Assembly: GCA_903916085.1 (NCBI GenBank)
Contig: CAIWVL010000360.1
Coordinates: 1-32,491, forward strand
Direction: 5' to 3'
DNA length: 32,491 nucleotides
From: an uncultured Spartobacteria bacterium
GTDB taxonomy: Bacteria; Verrucomicrobiota; Verrucomicrobiia; Chthoniobacterales; Chthoniobacteraceae
The position numbers were made by a program, and so were the translations under genes. Positions 1 through 7,325 of the stretch are shown in pieces. Position 1 is the first letter of the stretch. Every line of letters begins with the position of its first letter. The notes beneath the pieces were generated by a model. The model was not told the DNA's origin. It did no database searches and saw only the letters and a program-made list of their open reading frames with translations.

Positions 1-641
1 ACCATGATGTTCTGGGCCGTTTCTTTGCCTAGATAATGGTCAATGCGGTACGTGTCTTCCTCGGCAAAGACATGACTGACCTTGTCATTAAGAGCGTGCG
101 CGGTCGCACGATCGTGACCGAAGGGTTTTTCTACAATCACCCGTGCCCAAGAACCGTCCTTGGCCTTGTTCAGGCCGTACTCTGCGAGCTTGCCGAGAAT
201 TCCCTCAAATTCGCTGGGGCCAACGCTTAGATAAAAAAGCCGATTGCCCGCAGTGCCGTTCTCGACGTCAAAACGATCCAACTTTTCAGCAAGCGCACGG
301 TACCCTTCGCCATTGCCGAACTCGCTCTGGTGATAGTGCACACGACCGGAAAAATCTTCCCACACGTCTTCCACACGTCCTGAACGGGAGAATTTTGCCA
401 AGGCCTCGCCCAATTCCTGACGAAAGGCTTCGTCGGTTTTCGGCCGACGCGCAAAGCCTGTGATGTGCGTGGTTGCGGGCAAGTCGCCGTCGGCTTCAAT
501 GTTGTAGAGCGCCGGGATGAGTTTGCGGTAAGTCAGATCTCCGGAGGCACCGAAGATGACGACATTACAGGGGCGAGGCAGAGGACGGCTGGAGAGCCCT
601 TCCTTGAGAGGATTGGATGACGGCGAGTGAGAGTCGTTCAC
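1..641 (-). CDS. zwf: Glucose-6-phosphate 1-dehydrogenase, 5' part (cut by window edge)
   Basis: Oxidises glucose 6-phosphate to 6-phosphogluconolactone with NAD(P)+, the entry step of the oxidative pentose phosphate pathway in the cytoplasm. About 213 codons are present; the C-terminal half lies beyond position 1. The dinucleotide-binding motif GASGDLT is at residues 31-37, and the family signature RIDHYLGKE, which carries the substrate-binding His and Lys, lies close to the window edge near residue 200. The start is GTG at 641: an in-frame stop lies five codons upstream and no in-frame ATG precedes the nucleotide motif. No Shine-Dalgarno is visible. The next gene upstream on the same strand ends 127 bp away, so co-transcription is possible but not shown. 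The assignment is secure; the gene is incomplete only because the window ends. Confidence 0.95.
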   Translation of the reverse strand, partial: MNDSHSPSSNPLKEGLSSRPLPRPCNVVIFGASGDLTYRKLIPALYNIEADGDLPATTHITGFARRPKTDEAFRQELGEALAKFSRSGRVEDVWEDFSGRVHYHQSEFGNGEGYRALAEKLDRFDVENGTAGNRLFYLSVGPSEFEGILGKLAEYGLNKAKDGSWARVIVEKPFGHDRATAHALNDKVSHVFAEEDTYRIDHYLGKETAQNIM

Positions 642-713
642 GGGAAATAAAAGTTATCGGGGCGTTCCTGGGAGGGCAACGGGAAATGACGCACAAAGGA
701 CTACGCGCCTTCC

Positions 714-772
714 CTAAGCTGCCTCGGGGTGGCTTGGCAGCAAAAGGAGGGGCAGCGTATGCCTCAGCTTAG
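714..772 (-). other. Nested inverted repeats between the GlyA fusion and zwf
   Basis: CTAAGCTG at 714-721 is the exact reverse complement of CAGCTTAG at 765-772, which spans the stop codon of the fusion gene. Inside it a second stem pairs GCTGCC (718-723) with GGCAGC (736-741), sharing bases with the outer arm, so the two stems are mutually exclusive. On the minus strand no U-run follows, so this is not a standard intrinsic terminator. It may be a Rho-linked or RNA-processing structure, or chance. Confidence 0.3.
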
Positions 773-2973
773 CCTGGAAGCGGGAAGCTGCGGGTGAGTT
801 GACGTACGGAATGTTTGACGGCCTCCAAGGCGCTCGGGTCGTTGATTTGGGAAAGGGCCTGATGGATGAGGTCCGCGATTTGCATCATTTCCTCTTCCTT
901 CATGCCGCGTGTTGTTACGGCTGGCGTGCCAATGCGGATACCGCCACCGAGGGTGATTTTCTCGGTGTCGAAGGGGATCCCGTTTTTATTGACGGTGATG
1001 CCAGCGTGATCGAGGGCTTCCTGAGCCTGTTTGCCGTTGAGTTGTTTGGGACGCAAATCGAGAAGCATGACGTGGTTGTCGGTGCCACCGGAGACGATGC
1101 GATACCCGTGGTGGGAGAGTTGCGCTGCGAGAGCTTTGGCGTTGTTGACGACATGAGCGGAGTAGGCTTTGAAGCTGGGCTGGAGAGCTTCGAGGAAGCA
1201 CACGGCCTTGGCGGCGATGACGTGTTCCAGCGGACCGCCTTGACAGCCTGGAAATACCTGGGAATCAACGGCCTTAGCGTACTTGGCTTTGCACAAAATA
1301 AGGCCGCTCCGGGGTCCTCGGAGGCTCTTGTGCGTGGTGGTTGTCACGAAATCCGCCATGGGTACGGGGGAGGGATGCACGCCGCCTGCGACGAGGCCCG
1401 CGATGTGGGCCATGTCGACAAAGAGATAAGCGCCAACGGAATCGGCAATGGCGCGCATACGTTCAAAATCAATGATGCGTGGGTATGCGCTGGCACCGGC
1501 GGTGATCATCTTTGGACGCACTTCCAGGGCGGTCTTGGCGAGGGCGTCGTAGTCGATACGCTCGTCCTCTGGGGACACGCCGTAGTGCACGATGTCAAAC
1601 AGGCGACCGGAGAAGTTGGCCTTATTACCATGCGTGAGATGGCCCCCGTGATTGAGATCCATCGTCAAAAGACGATCTCCCGTTTGGAGTACCGAAAAAT
1701 AAACAGCCATGTTGGCCTGCGAACCGGAGTGCGGCTGGACGTTGGCGTGTTCGGCCCCGAAAAGTTCCTTGGCGCGGTCGATGGCCAGTTGTTCGATGAC
1801 ATCGACGTTTTCGCAACCGCCGTACCAGCGACGCCCGGGATAGCCCTCGGCGTACTTGTTGGTGAGACAAGAACCCTGCGCTTCCATGACTGCACGAGAG
1901 GTGAAGTTTTCGGATGCGATGAGCTCAATGTTTTCGAACTGCCGCGCAGCTTCCAGTTGAATGGAGGCGAAAATTTGCGGGTCGGATTCCGCTAGGGAGG
2001 CGTTGGCAGAGGCACCGGCACCGAGGTGCTCGAGTTTTTCAACGCGGCGTTCGTGGCGACCGCCTTCAAAGGCGGTGGTTAAAAAGGCGTCCACGATGCG
2101 GGCAGCGGCGGCGGGATCGACGTGGTTGGCACCGAGGCACAAGACGTTGGCGTCGTTGTGACGGCGGGAGAGGCGGGCATCGTCCGCGTTGGCCACGAGG
2201 GCGGCGCGCACGTGCGGGAAGCGGTTGGCGGCGATGCTCATACCGATGCCGCTGGTGCACATGAGAACGCCGAAGTCTGCGTCTTCTGCCGCGACAGACT
2301 TACCCACGGCCTGGGCAAAGTCGGGGTAATCCACACTTTCGGTGCCGGTAGTACCAAAGTCGGTAACGGCATGACCGCGGCGAGAAAGCTGTTCGTGAAC
2401 GGCTTTTTTAAGTTCCAGGGCGCCGTGATCCGAACCGATGGCGATACGGAGCGTACGGGATTGGAGGGAGGCAGCGGAGGGCGAGGTCGGGGTGGAGGAA
2501 TCGCTCATGGGTTTGGAATCGATGAAACGCAGAAGGGAAGGAATGGCCTTGCGCAAAGTGTCTCGGGTTTGGATGTATCTGGGAAGGTCTTGGCCGAAGG
2601 GGTCGGGCACCTGAGTTGGCAGGGAGGAGTCGAACTCGCACACGAGGTGAGCTTTGCGAGCAGCCTCTGGAAATGAGTCCTCCAAGAAGTCTTGGTGGCC
2701 GGGGGTCATGCAGAAGATGTGAGTTGCCCATTGAACCAGAGCATCGGTGAGCTGCCGGGACCGGTGGTTGGAGAGATCCACGTGTAACTGCTTGCATGCG
2801 GCTACAGAATGGCGACTGGCCGGTTGTGCAGATGTGGCAGATACACCGGCGGACGCCACCTCGATGTCAGTGCGCGTTTCTAAGGCATGCCGCATGAGCG
2901 CCTCTGCCATGGGGCTTCGGCAAGTGTTTCCGGTGCAGACGAAGAGGATGCGTTTTGCCGGCTGAGGGCTCAT
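769..2973 (-). CDS. Three-domain fusion: low-MW phosphatase - RpiB - serine hydroxymethyltransferase
   Basis: One uninterrupted frame of 734 aa joins three complete enzymes. Residues about 6-152 are a low-molecular-weight protein-tyrosine/arginine phosphatase: the CX5R loop is C13-R19 and the general-acid Asp is D124 in a VPDP context. A Ser/Thr/Pro-rich linker (about 156-174) follows. Residues 175-317 are ribose-5-phosphate isomerase B, with GSDHG at 180-184 and the catalytic-type Cys239 before SGIG. Residues about 328-734 are GlyA, which interconverts serine and glycine with tetrahydrofolate: Asp520 sits in the PLP-ring position and Lys549 in TTTTHKS is the PLP Schiff-base lysine. Each part has its family's usual length. 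ATG 2973 is preferred to an in-frame GTG at 2988. Internal Met156 (codon 2508-2506) lies exactly at the linker and could give a separate RpiB-GlyA product. In Bacillus ywlE, rpiB (ywlF) and glyA are neighbours, so the fusion may fix an old operon order. Confidence 0.95.
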   Translation of the reverse strand: MSPQPAKRILFVCTGNTCRSPMAEALMRHALETRTDIEVASAGVSATSAQPASRHSVAACKQLHVDLSNHRSRQLTDALVQWATHIFCMTPGHQDFLEDSFPEAARKAHLVCEFDSSLPTQVPDPFGQDLPRYIQTRDTLRKAIPSLLRFIDSKPMSDSSTPTSPSAASLQSRTLRIAIGSDHGALELKKAVHEQLSRRGHAVTDFGTTGTESVDYPDFAQAVGKSVAAEDADFGVLMCTSGIGMSIAANRFPHVRAALVANADDARLSRRHNDANVLCLGANHVDPAAAARIVDAFLTTAFEGGRHERRVEKLEHLGAGASANASLAESDPQIFASIQLEAARQFENIELIASENFTSRAVMEAQGSCLTNKYAEGYPGRRWYGGCENVDVIEQLAIDRAKELFGAEHANVQPHSGSQANMAVYFSVLQTGDRLLTMDLNHGGHLTHGNKANFSGRLFDIVHYGVSPEDERIDYDALAKTALEVRPKMITAGASAYPRIIDFERMRAIADSVGAYLFVDMAHIAGLVAGGVHPSPVPMADFVTTTTHKSLRGPRSGLILCKAKYAKAVDSQVFPGCQGGPLEHVIAAKAVCFLEALQPSFKAYSAHVVNNAKALAAQLSHHGYRIVSGGTDNHVMLLDLRPKQLNGKQAQEALDHAGITVNKNGIPFDTEKITLGGGIRIGTPAVTTRGMKEEEMMQIADLIHQALSQINDPSALEAVKHSVRQLTRSFPLPG

Positions 2974-3123
2974 GAGTAAAAATGGCACTCTAACGGGGCT
3001 GCTGAAGGAAAGTCAACGCATGGTGGTTTGCCTAAGACCGCCGCCTGTGGGCTCGAAAGCCGGAAGCCGCGACTTGCCAACTGGCTTCCCTGTGAGCGTG
3101 AGTTTGGTAAGCTGTGGGTCACC

Positions 3124-3561
3124 ATGAAATTCTCCTACCCTGTTCTTGCGATGGCTCTGCTTGCGATGTGCGGCGGAGGCTGCGTTTCTCCAAGGTTCGA
3201 TCGAGCTTGGCAGGCGGCTGAAACTCGGGGAACGCCTCAACGCTGGGTGGGCCGTTGGGATAGCCAAGGAGGTGGTGCCGGGGGACGGTTGCGGGCGCTC
3301 ATTAGCGTGCCGGTAGGGGGATTCGTGGATGCGATGTTTGAGGCTCGCTGGCACGGGTTTACGACGGCATACCCAGTCAAATTAGAAGCGACCCTGCATG
3401 GCGACTCGTTTGAAATTAACGGCCAGCACGTGCTCAAATCCTGTATCGGCGGCGGCACTTACACTTACAAGGGCACCCTCGCTAGGGACGCCTTCTCCGC
3501 CAAGTACTCGTCCAAGTACGACAACGGAACATTTCAACTGGCCCCGCTCGCACCGCAGTAA
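3124..3561 (+). CDS. Putative lipoprotein of unknown function
   Basis: A 145-aa protein with a lipoprotein-type signal: a charged start (MKF), a hydrophobic stretch, then GGGC with the likely lipidated Cys at residue 20 (C16 is a weaker alternative). I start at ATG 3124 because the longer frame from 3028 would put an unlikely 32-residue basic stretch before the signal. The mature part is rich in Gly, Trp and aromatic residues (for example WVGRWDSQGGG and a GGTYTYKGTL motif near the C-terminus) and looks like a small beta-rich domain, possibly a family common in Verrucomicrobiota; I do not know its function. It is divergent from the zwf/glyA side and stands alone; the next gene converges on it. 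Confidence 0.7.
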   Translation: MKFSYPVLAMALLAMCGGGCVSPRFDRAWQAAETRGTPQRWVGRWDSQGGGAGGRLRALISVPVGGFVDAMFEARWHGFTTAYPVKLEATLHGDSFEINGQHVLKSCIGGGTYTYKGTLARDAFSAKYSSKYDNGTFQLAPLAPQ

Positions 3562-3708
3562 ACGGGAAGATCTTTGCGAAGTCAGCGAAGGCGCACAAAA
3601 TCCGGGTGGCTAACCCTGCGGCTGAAAATTCCGGCGCGGGACGGGGAGATGCCAGAAGGCTGTGGCCGAGAATGAGCCGACCCGGAAGTGTGCGAAGAGA
3701 CGGTTGGC

Positions 3709-3894
3709 TTAGTTCGAGCCAGCGGGGGCAGCAGGGGCCGGTGCAGCAGGGGCAGGGGCAGGGGCAGCAGGGGCTGGCGCAGCGGGGGCTGGTGCCGCAG
3801 GAGCAGGAGCAGCAGCCGACTCAGCGGGTTTTTGGGGCTCGCAGCCGACGAGGAAAGAGGCAGCAACAAGGGGAAGGATGAGATGTTTGTTCAT
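3709..3894 (-). CDS. Small Ala-Pro-repeat lipoprotein
   Basis: A 61-aa protein: signal MNKHLILPLVAASFLVGC with lipobox LVGC (Cys18), then almost entirely Ala-Pro repeats (residues about 26-58) ending in AGSN. Such Ala-Pro rods are typical of extended, flexible spacers, so the protein is probably anchored in a membrane and reaches into the periplasm; no binding or catalytic part is present. A GGAG about 10 nt before the ATG serves as ribosome binding site, one of the clearer ones in this window. The plus strand through the same DNA also reads open as Gly/Gln/Ser-rich frames, but these lack a signal or start context. The function is unknown. Confidence 0.7.
   Translation of the reverse strand: MNKHLILPLVAASFLVGCEPQKPAESAAAPAPAAPAPAAPAPAAPAPAPAAPAPAAPAGSN
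3721..3819. repeat. Low-complexity GC-rich repeat encoding the Ala-Pro rod
   Basis: Imperfect tandem units of GGGGCAGCA, GGGGCTGGC and related sequence (plus-strand reading) fill this stretch, which encodes the Ala-Pro repeats of the lipoprotein. The repeat is suited to strand slippage, so length variation between strains is expected. Confidence 0.75.
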
Positions 3895-3984
3895 AGGTTA
3901 ATTTCTCCGGAGGCCCTCTCCAAGTTGGGGAGCGGGTCCTTCAGGCCATGCGTTTGACCCAAACGTAGGTAGAACCTTAGGGGC

Positions 3985-4260
3985 TCAAATCTCTTTTTTT
4001 TCGTTTTCGGTGCGCCCCTTCTGAAGCGTGCGCAGTAGACCGTCGGCGAGCAACCCGATGCCAGTACCGATAGCGAGGCCGAATGGACCGAAAAGCAGGG
4101 CCATGGCAGCGATGCGTAGGGCGATCGCAGTGCCCGGAATGTCGATCCCTTTGAGCCTCGGGCTGGCCACGGTAAAGACCATGTACACCTCGGCCAGAAT
4201 CATGCCTGAAATCGCAAACTTTTTAACCAACGAAGGGTGCCTTTGTTCCACGCCATCCAT
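3985..4260 (-). CDS. Small membrane protein of unknown function
   Basis: A 91-aa protein with two likely membrane segments, one around residues 14-32 (KFAISGMILAEVYMVFTVA) and one Gly-rich segment around 47-75 (LRIAAMALLFGPFGLAIGT onward), then a highly charged tail KGRTENEKKEI. I start at ATG 4260 rather than 4335, because the extra N-terminal residues would run into the region upstream of the divergent TPR lipoprotein gene at 4351. The stop is followed in transcription by the promoter side of the Ala-Pro lipoprotein about 90 bp on. No family was recognised. Confidence 0.6.
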   Translation of the reverse strand: MDGVEQRHPSLVKKFAISGMILAEVYMVFTVASPRLKGIDIPGTAIALRIAAMALLFGPFGLAIGTGIGLLADGLLRTLQKGRTENEKKEI

Positions 4261-4350
4261 TTTTCTACGCCCCAAAACAATTGTCGAGCGGTCGGCGTAG
4301 AATTGGGGTTGAGAAATTACGAGAAACCGGTTCAAGTTATCTCAGCCCCG

Positions 4351-4839
4351 ATGAAACTCCGAATTTCACTCCTTCTCGCCACAGCGCTCCTCACCGGGGC
4401 CTGTCAGCCCACGCGCTTGTCGCCCACCGTTTTGCAGCCACCGAGTCCCACTCCCACCTCTGCGGCACCCACGAAACAGGTGAAGCCTGTCTCGATTTCC
4501 TCGAAATCTGGGGCAACCGGCGGCGAGAAGACGGTTTCGAAGGTTTCCAAAACAGATAAATTGGCGGAGGCCGCGCGTTTAGCGGCCAAGCGTAAGCGTA
4601 TCGCTGCCGCCCGTCGTGCCCAGGCGAGGAAGCTCGCCGCTGCTTCCTTGGAGGCCGGTCGGCAGTTATTGCGGGAGGAACAAAACCAACCAGCGCTCAA
4701 GGCCTTCCGTGAAGCGGTACGTCTGAACAGCAATTCCGCTGAAGCATGGATGGGAATTGCCTTTCTTCAGGAGCGTGCAGGCAACACTAAGGACGCAGTG
4801 GAGGCTTTCAAAGAAGCTAAGAAGCTCTGGGGAATGTAA
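4351..4839 (+). CDS. TPR-repeat lipoprotein
   Basis: A 162-aa protein with a lipoprotein signal (MKLRISLLLATALLTGAC; lipid Cys18), a Pro/Ser/Thr-rich spacer (about 20-60), a basic Ala/Lys/Arg helical stretch (KLAEAARLAAKRKRIAAARR, about 72-95), then two TPR-like helix pairs: AGRQLLREEQNQPALKAFRE and AEAWMGIAFLQERAGNTKDA, up to the C-terminus. TPRs bind proteins, so a periplasmic adaptor role is plausible. ATG 4351 puts the signal at the N-terminus; the longer frame from 4237 would bury it. It diverges from the small membrane protein gene, leaving 90 bp for both promoters. A hairpin at 4890 probably ends the transcript. Confidence 0.75.
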   Translation: MKLRISLLLATALLTGACQPTRLSPTVLQPPSPTPTSAAPTKQVKPVSISSKSGATGGEKTVSKVSKTDKLAEAARLAAKRKRIAAARRAQARKLAAASLEAGRQLLREEQNQPALKAFREAVRLNSNSAEAWMGIAFLQERAGNTKDAVEAFKEAKKLWGM

Positions 4840-4889
4840 TTCGTGAGGCTCGAACCTCCACTTCCAGGTCGGTTTGTGGAGGCAGGGAC

Positions 4890-4916
4890 GCAGCATGAAT
4901 TGCTGCAACATTTTTG
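4890..4916 (+). terminator. Likely intrinsic terminator after the TPR lipoprotein
   Basis: GCAGCA (4890-4895) pairs with TGCTGC (4901-4906) around the loop TGAAT, followed by AACA and a run of five T. It sits between the TPR gene and the RelE-like gene. A second stem upstream, CCTCCAC with GTGGAGG, precedes it. The hairpin ends only a few bases before the next ATG at 4921, so the RelE-like gene would need either read-through or a promoter inside this 80-bp gap. Confidence 0.5.
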
Positions 4917-4920
4917 ATTC

Positions 4921-5286
4921 ATGTTTCAAGTGGTGTTTAATGCGATTAGCGCCGCTGAAATGGCAGCGCTTCCTACTGAACTACAGCTCGATTTGCTTTC
5001 CGACTTCGAGGCGCTTCCCGAGGGACTCGAGCAAGCTGATCCTGAACGCTTTGGCGCGATGGATCGAGCCGGTTTGAAGCTTTATCGATATCGAGTTAAG
5101 GATTATCGGATATACTTCGAGCGGGTCCCAGAAGGCATCACCGTCCATCGCGTTCTCCACCGCAACACGTTCCGTGACTTCCTCTTTCGTGCGGCGCTTC
5201 CTATGCCGTCAGAGGATGTGGAATTAGCCGGTCAACGCAAGTTCTGGGAACTCATTGATGCTGGGCGCGCCGCTCGCAAAGCCTAG
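4921..5286 (+). CDS. Solitary RelE/ParE-superfamily protein
   Basis: A 121-aa protein. Residues 1-85 resemble the RelE/ParE toxin fold: an N-terminal beta strand (FQVVFN), a helical part with ALPTELQ, and the strand pair LKLYRYRVKDYRIYFE then ITVHRVLHRNTFRDFL, which matches the 'R-x-G-D-Y-R-I-x-Y' type core of RelE relatives and ends with a basic His/Arg-rich strand. RelE proteins cleave mRNA on the ribosome; ParE relatives inhibit gyrase. A C-terminal extension (about 88-121, QRKFWELIDAGRAARKA) is beyond the usual length of about 90 aa. No small antitoxin gene is next to it: upstream is a terminator and the TPR lipoprotein, downstream an aminotransferase starting 18 bp after the stop. It may therefore have a housekeeping or regulatory role instead of acting as a classical toxin. 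The fold assignment is by eye. Confidence 0.65.
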   Translation: MFQVVFNAISAAEMAALPTELQLDLLSDFEALPEGLEQADPERFGAMDRAGLKLYRYRVKDYRIYFERVPEGITVHRVLHRNTFRDFLFRAALPMPSEDVELAGQRKFWELIDAGRAARKA

Positions 5287-5304
5287 GCCTTCTTTCTTGA
5301 GTCG

Positions 5305-6468
5305 ATGCGCTCTTTTGACGATGAAACCGCCCGAGTGCGGGCCTTTCCAGTGTGTGAACAGAAGATTTTTCTGGCACACGGCGCCGTAACGGTCCTCCCA
5401 CGGGTGGTGGCTCAAACGATGGCCGACTACGCGATGCAGTCGGCGACGATGCCGCAGGAGTTTGCGGATGTGCTGCGCGATTTTCGTAAGACGCGTGAGC
5501 TTGCGGCTGAATTGATTGGAGCGAAGTGGCAGGAGATTGCGCTGCTCGGGCCGACCTCTTTGGGGCTGAGTCTTTTTGCCAATGGGATTGATTGGAAGGC
5601 TGGAGACGAAGTCGTCTGTTACGCCGATGATTACCCAGCGAATGTGTATCCGTGGTTGGAGTTAGAGCGGCGTGGCGTGGTCGTGCGGCGACTGCAAACG
5701 ATCGCCCCCGGTGCAGTCACCCCCGAGTGTGTGGAGTCAGCGCTGAATGCACGGACGCGGCTTGTGGCGCTTGCGAGTTGCCATTTTTTTAGCGGGTATC
5801 GTTTGGATGTGGAGACGATTGGGCGACTTTTGCGGGGAAGAGGAATCCTGTTTGCGCTAGATGCAATTCAAACTCTGGGAGCATTTCCGCTGGATGTATG
5901 TCGGGCGCATGTAGATATGCTTAGCGCCGATGCGCACAAGTGGCTCTTGGGGCCCATGGCGATGGGCATCGTGTATGTCGCCGAACAGCATTTTGAGACC
6001 GTGCGCCCAACACTCCTGGGAGCATGGAACGTAAACAGCCCTAGATTTTTAACGCAGGATCACATTGAGTTTGTGCCCACCGCCCAGAGATACGAGCCTG
6101 GCGTGTTGAATGCGACCGGAGTTTACGGGCTGAAGGCAGCTCTAGAACTGCTTCTGGCCGAGGGAATTTCAAACGTAGCGGAGCGTCTGCTCGCGCTAAA
6201 GGCGAGTTTGCTGGCACTTTTGCGTCCGCTAGGCTTTCAAGTGCTGGGGCCCGAGACTGGCCGAAACGCGAGTGGAATCACGACGGTGTGGCATCCGCAA
6301 GTATCTGCGAGTGTATTGTTCAAGGCACTGGAACAGGCAGATGTCGTGGCTTCGCTTCGGCACGATCGTGCTGGGCAAGATTATCTGCGATTTAGCCCAC
6401 ACTTCTACAACACAGAGGCTGAGCTACAGCGAGTCGCAGAGGTTTTGCGGCGGGCGCTCGGGTGCTAG
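5305..6468 (+). CDS. PLP-dependent aminotransferase class V (cysteine desulfurase-like)
   Basis: A 387-aa fold-type I PLP enzyme of the class V family, which includes cysteine desulfurases, kynureninase and isopenicillin-N epimerase-like proteins. The PLP lysine is K212 in SADAHKWLLGP, and the Asp that contacts the pyridine ring is D186 in FALDAIQTLG; both are in the normal spacing. The HKWLLGPMAMGIVYV pattern favours the isopenicillin-N-epimerase/selenocysteine-lyase-like branch over IscS, and no active-site Cys loop of IscS type is evident, so a role in Fe-S assembly is not supported. The substrate cannot be told. It starts 18 bp after the RelE-like stop and probably shares its transcript. 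It faces a convergent Nudix gene. Confidence 0.85.
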   Translation: MRSFDDETARVRAFPVCEQKIFLAHGAVTVLPRVVAQTMADYAMQSATMPQEFADVLRDFRKTRELAAELIGAKWQEIALLGPTSLGLSLFANGIDWKAGDEVVCYADDYPANVYPWLELERRGVVVRRLQTIAPGAVTPECVESALNARTRLVALASCHFFSGYRLDVETIGRLLRGRGILFALDAIQTLGAFPLDVCRAHVDMLSADAHKWLLGPMAMGIVYVAEQHFETVRPTLLGAWNVNSPRFLTQDHIEFVPTAQRYEPGVLNATGVYGLKAALELLLAEGISNVAERLLALKASLLALLRPLGFQVLGPETGRNASGITTVWHPQVSASVLFKALEQADVVASLRHDRAGQDYLRFSPHFYNTEAELQRVAEVLRRALGC

Positions 6469-6512
6469 AGGAAAGTCCGGTTCGCCCGCCAAGGCCTCAG
6501 CCCAAGCTGGCT

Positions 6513-6544
6513 ATGGGAATCAAGGGGAGGAAAGGGGATTCCAT
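6513..6544. terminator. Candidate hairpin between convergent genes
   Basis: ATGGGAATC (6513-6521) pairs with GATTCCAT (6537-6544) with one bulged G and a purine-rich 15-nt loop. ATGGGAAT also matches ATTCCCAT at 6578-6585 exactly, giving an alternative longer fold. It lies in the 135-bp gap between the converging aminotransferase and Nudix genes. No T-run follows on the plus strand, so the terminator role is uncertain. Confidence 0.3.
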
Positions 6545-6603
6545 GGAAGCGGGCAAGAGACGCTCGCTGCATGGCGCATTCCCATGGGAGCCCACATCAC
6601 CGG

Positions 6604-7212
6604 TCACCCGAGCAACACAGCGAGTGAGTCCACGCAGATCTGCGACCACGTCTCCAGACGCTCTCTTTCGGCCAGGAGCGCCTCTTTTTCCCAAAATGCC
6701 AGTTCGGCTATCGCGGCCTCGCCACACGCGATTGCATCGCTCTCACACTCAAACACGTGCACGACGCCCATGTGCACTTGCCCCACCTCAGACGAGTCAT
6801 CATTGAGGAGCGCGACGGCCCGTTGCCTGTAAGAAGTATGAATGCACAACTCTTCCGCGATTTCGCGCTGCAAAGCCCGATGATAAGCCTCCAAATCAAA
6901 GGCTTCACCTGCCGCATCCACGTCATTCATGTGGCCCCCGATGCCAATCGAACGCTTTGCTGCCAACCGCTTTTCGCCCCCTTTACCGCCACGTACGTAG
7001 CTCAAAATTTTGCCGGCGTGCGTGAAAATCGCGTAAGGGATGATCTGCTTGAAATTCGGATCGGTTTCGGCCGCCGCACGGGCCATAAACCGAGGAATGG
7101 GAGGGGTAAGCAGGGCGCTCAGATAGCGGTCTACTTCGAAGTGCAGTCCCTGGAAGGAGCCAAGTCGATCGAACTCGGCGCGCGGGACAACCAAAATCAT
7201 TTCATCAGACAT
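6604..7212 (-). CDS. Nudix-family protein
   Basis: A 202-aa protein with a Nudix-like core: GIGGHMND (around residue 93) followed, after a longer than usual loop, by ALQREIAEEL, which supplies the RE-x-x-EE signature of the Nudix helix that binds the metal ion. The gap between the Gly and the RExxEE part is longer than in the standard GX5EX7REUXEE box. The N-terminal part (ILVVPRAEFDRLGSFQGLHF) and the LLNDDSSEVGQVHMGVVHVFE block appear typical of a family of Nudix-domain proteins often labelled phosphoesterase; I recall this from memory only. Nudix enzymes cleave nucleoside diphosphates linked to another group; the substrate here is unknown. ATG 7212 is preferred to GTG 7227. Confidence 0.8.
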   Translation of the reverse strand: MSDEMILVVPRAEFDRLGSFQGLHFEVDRYLSALLTPPIPRFMARAAAETDPNFKQIIPYAIFTHAGKILSYVRGGKGGEKRLAAKRSIGIGGHMNDVDAAGEAFDLEAYHRALQREIAEELCIHTSYRQRAVALLNDDSSEVGQVHMGVVHVFECESDAIACGEAAIAELAFWEKEALLAERERLETWSQICVDSLAVLLG

Positions 7213-7325
7213 CGGACTGTTTTTCACAGGGAGACACGGAGGTGTCCAGCCTAGGCATGCTTAGTGCACTCTCGTTTGCTTAGAAACTGGTATGCGAGCT
7301 GCAAAGCCCCTTAGGATCGGCTCTC

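Noticed and set aside
799-1995. A 398-codon open frame on the plus strand
   Set aside because: It lies entirely antisense to the GlyA part of the fusion gene, whose motifs are certain. Its residues are a shadow of GC-rich codons.
2122-2676. A 184-codon open frame on the plus strand
   Set aside because: Antisense to the RpiB and phosphatase parts of the fusion; no family resemblance.
4846-4886. tRNA T-arm-like GGAGGTTCGAGCCTC on the minus strand
   Set aside because: Only one arm-like stretch is present; no acceptor, D or anticodon arm can be built around it.
4921-6468. Toxin-antitoxin pair made of the RelE-like gene and its neighbour
   Set aside because: The neighbour is a complete class V aminotransferase, not an antitoxin, and no small gene with a DNA-binding motif is adjacent.
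6468-6480. GAGGAAAGTCCGG, identical to the start of the conserved core of RNase P RNA
   Set aside because: Only about 13 bases match; the gap to the next gene is 135 bp, far short of a full RNase P RNA of 350 nt or so, and no ACAGAA or 3' core motif follows. The match begins inside the stop codon of the aminotransferase, so it is most likely chance.
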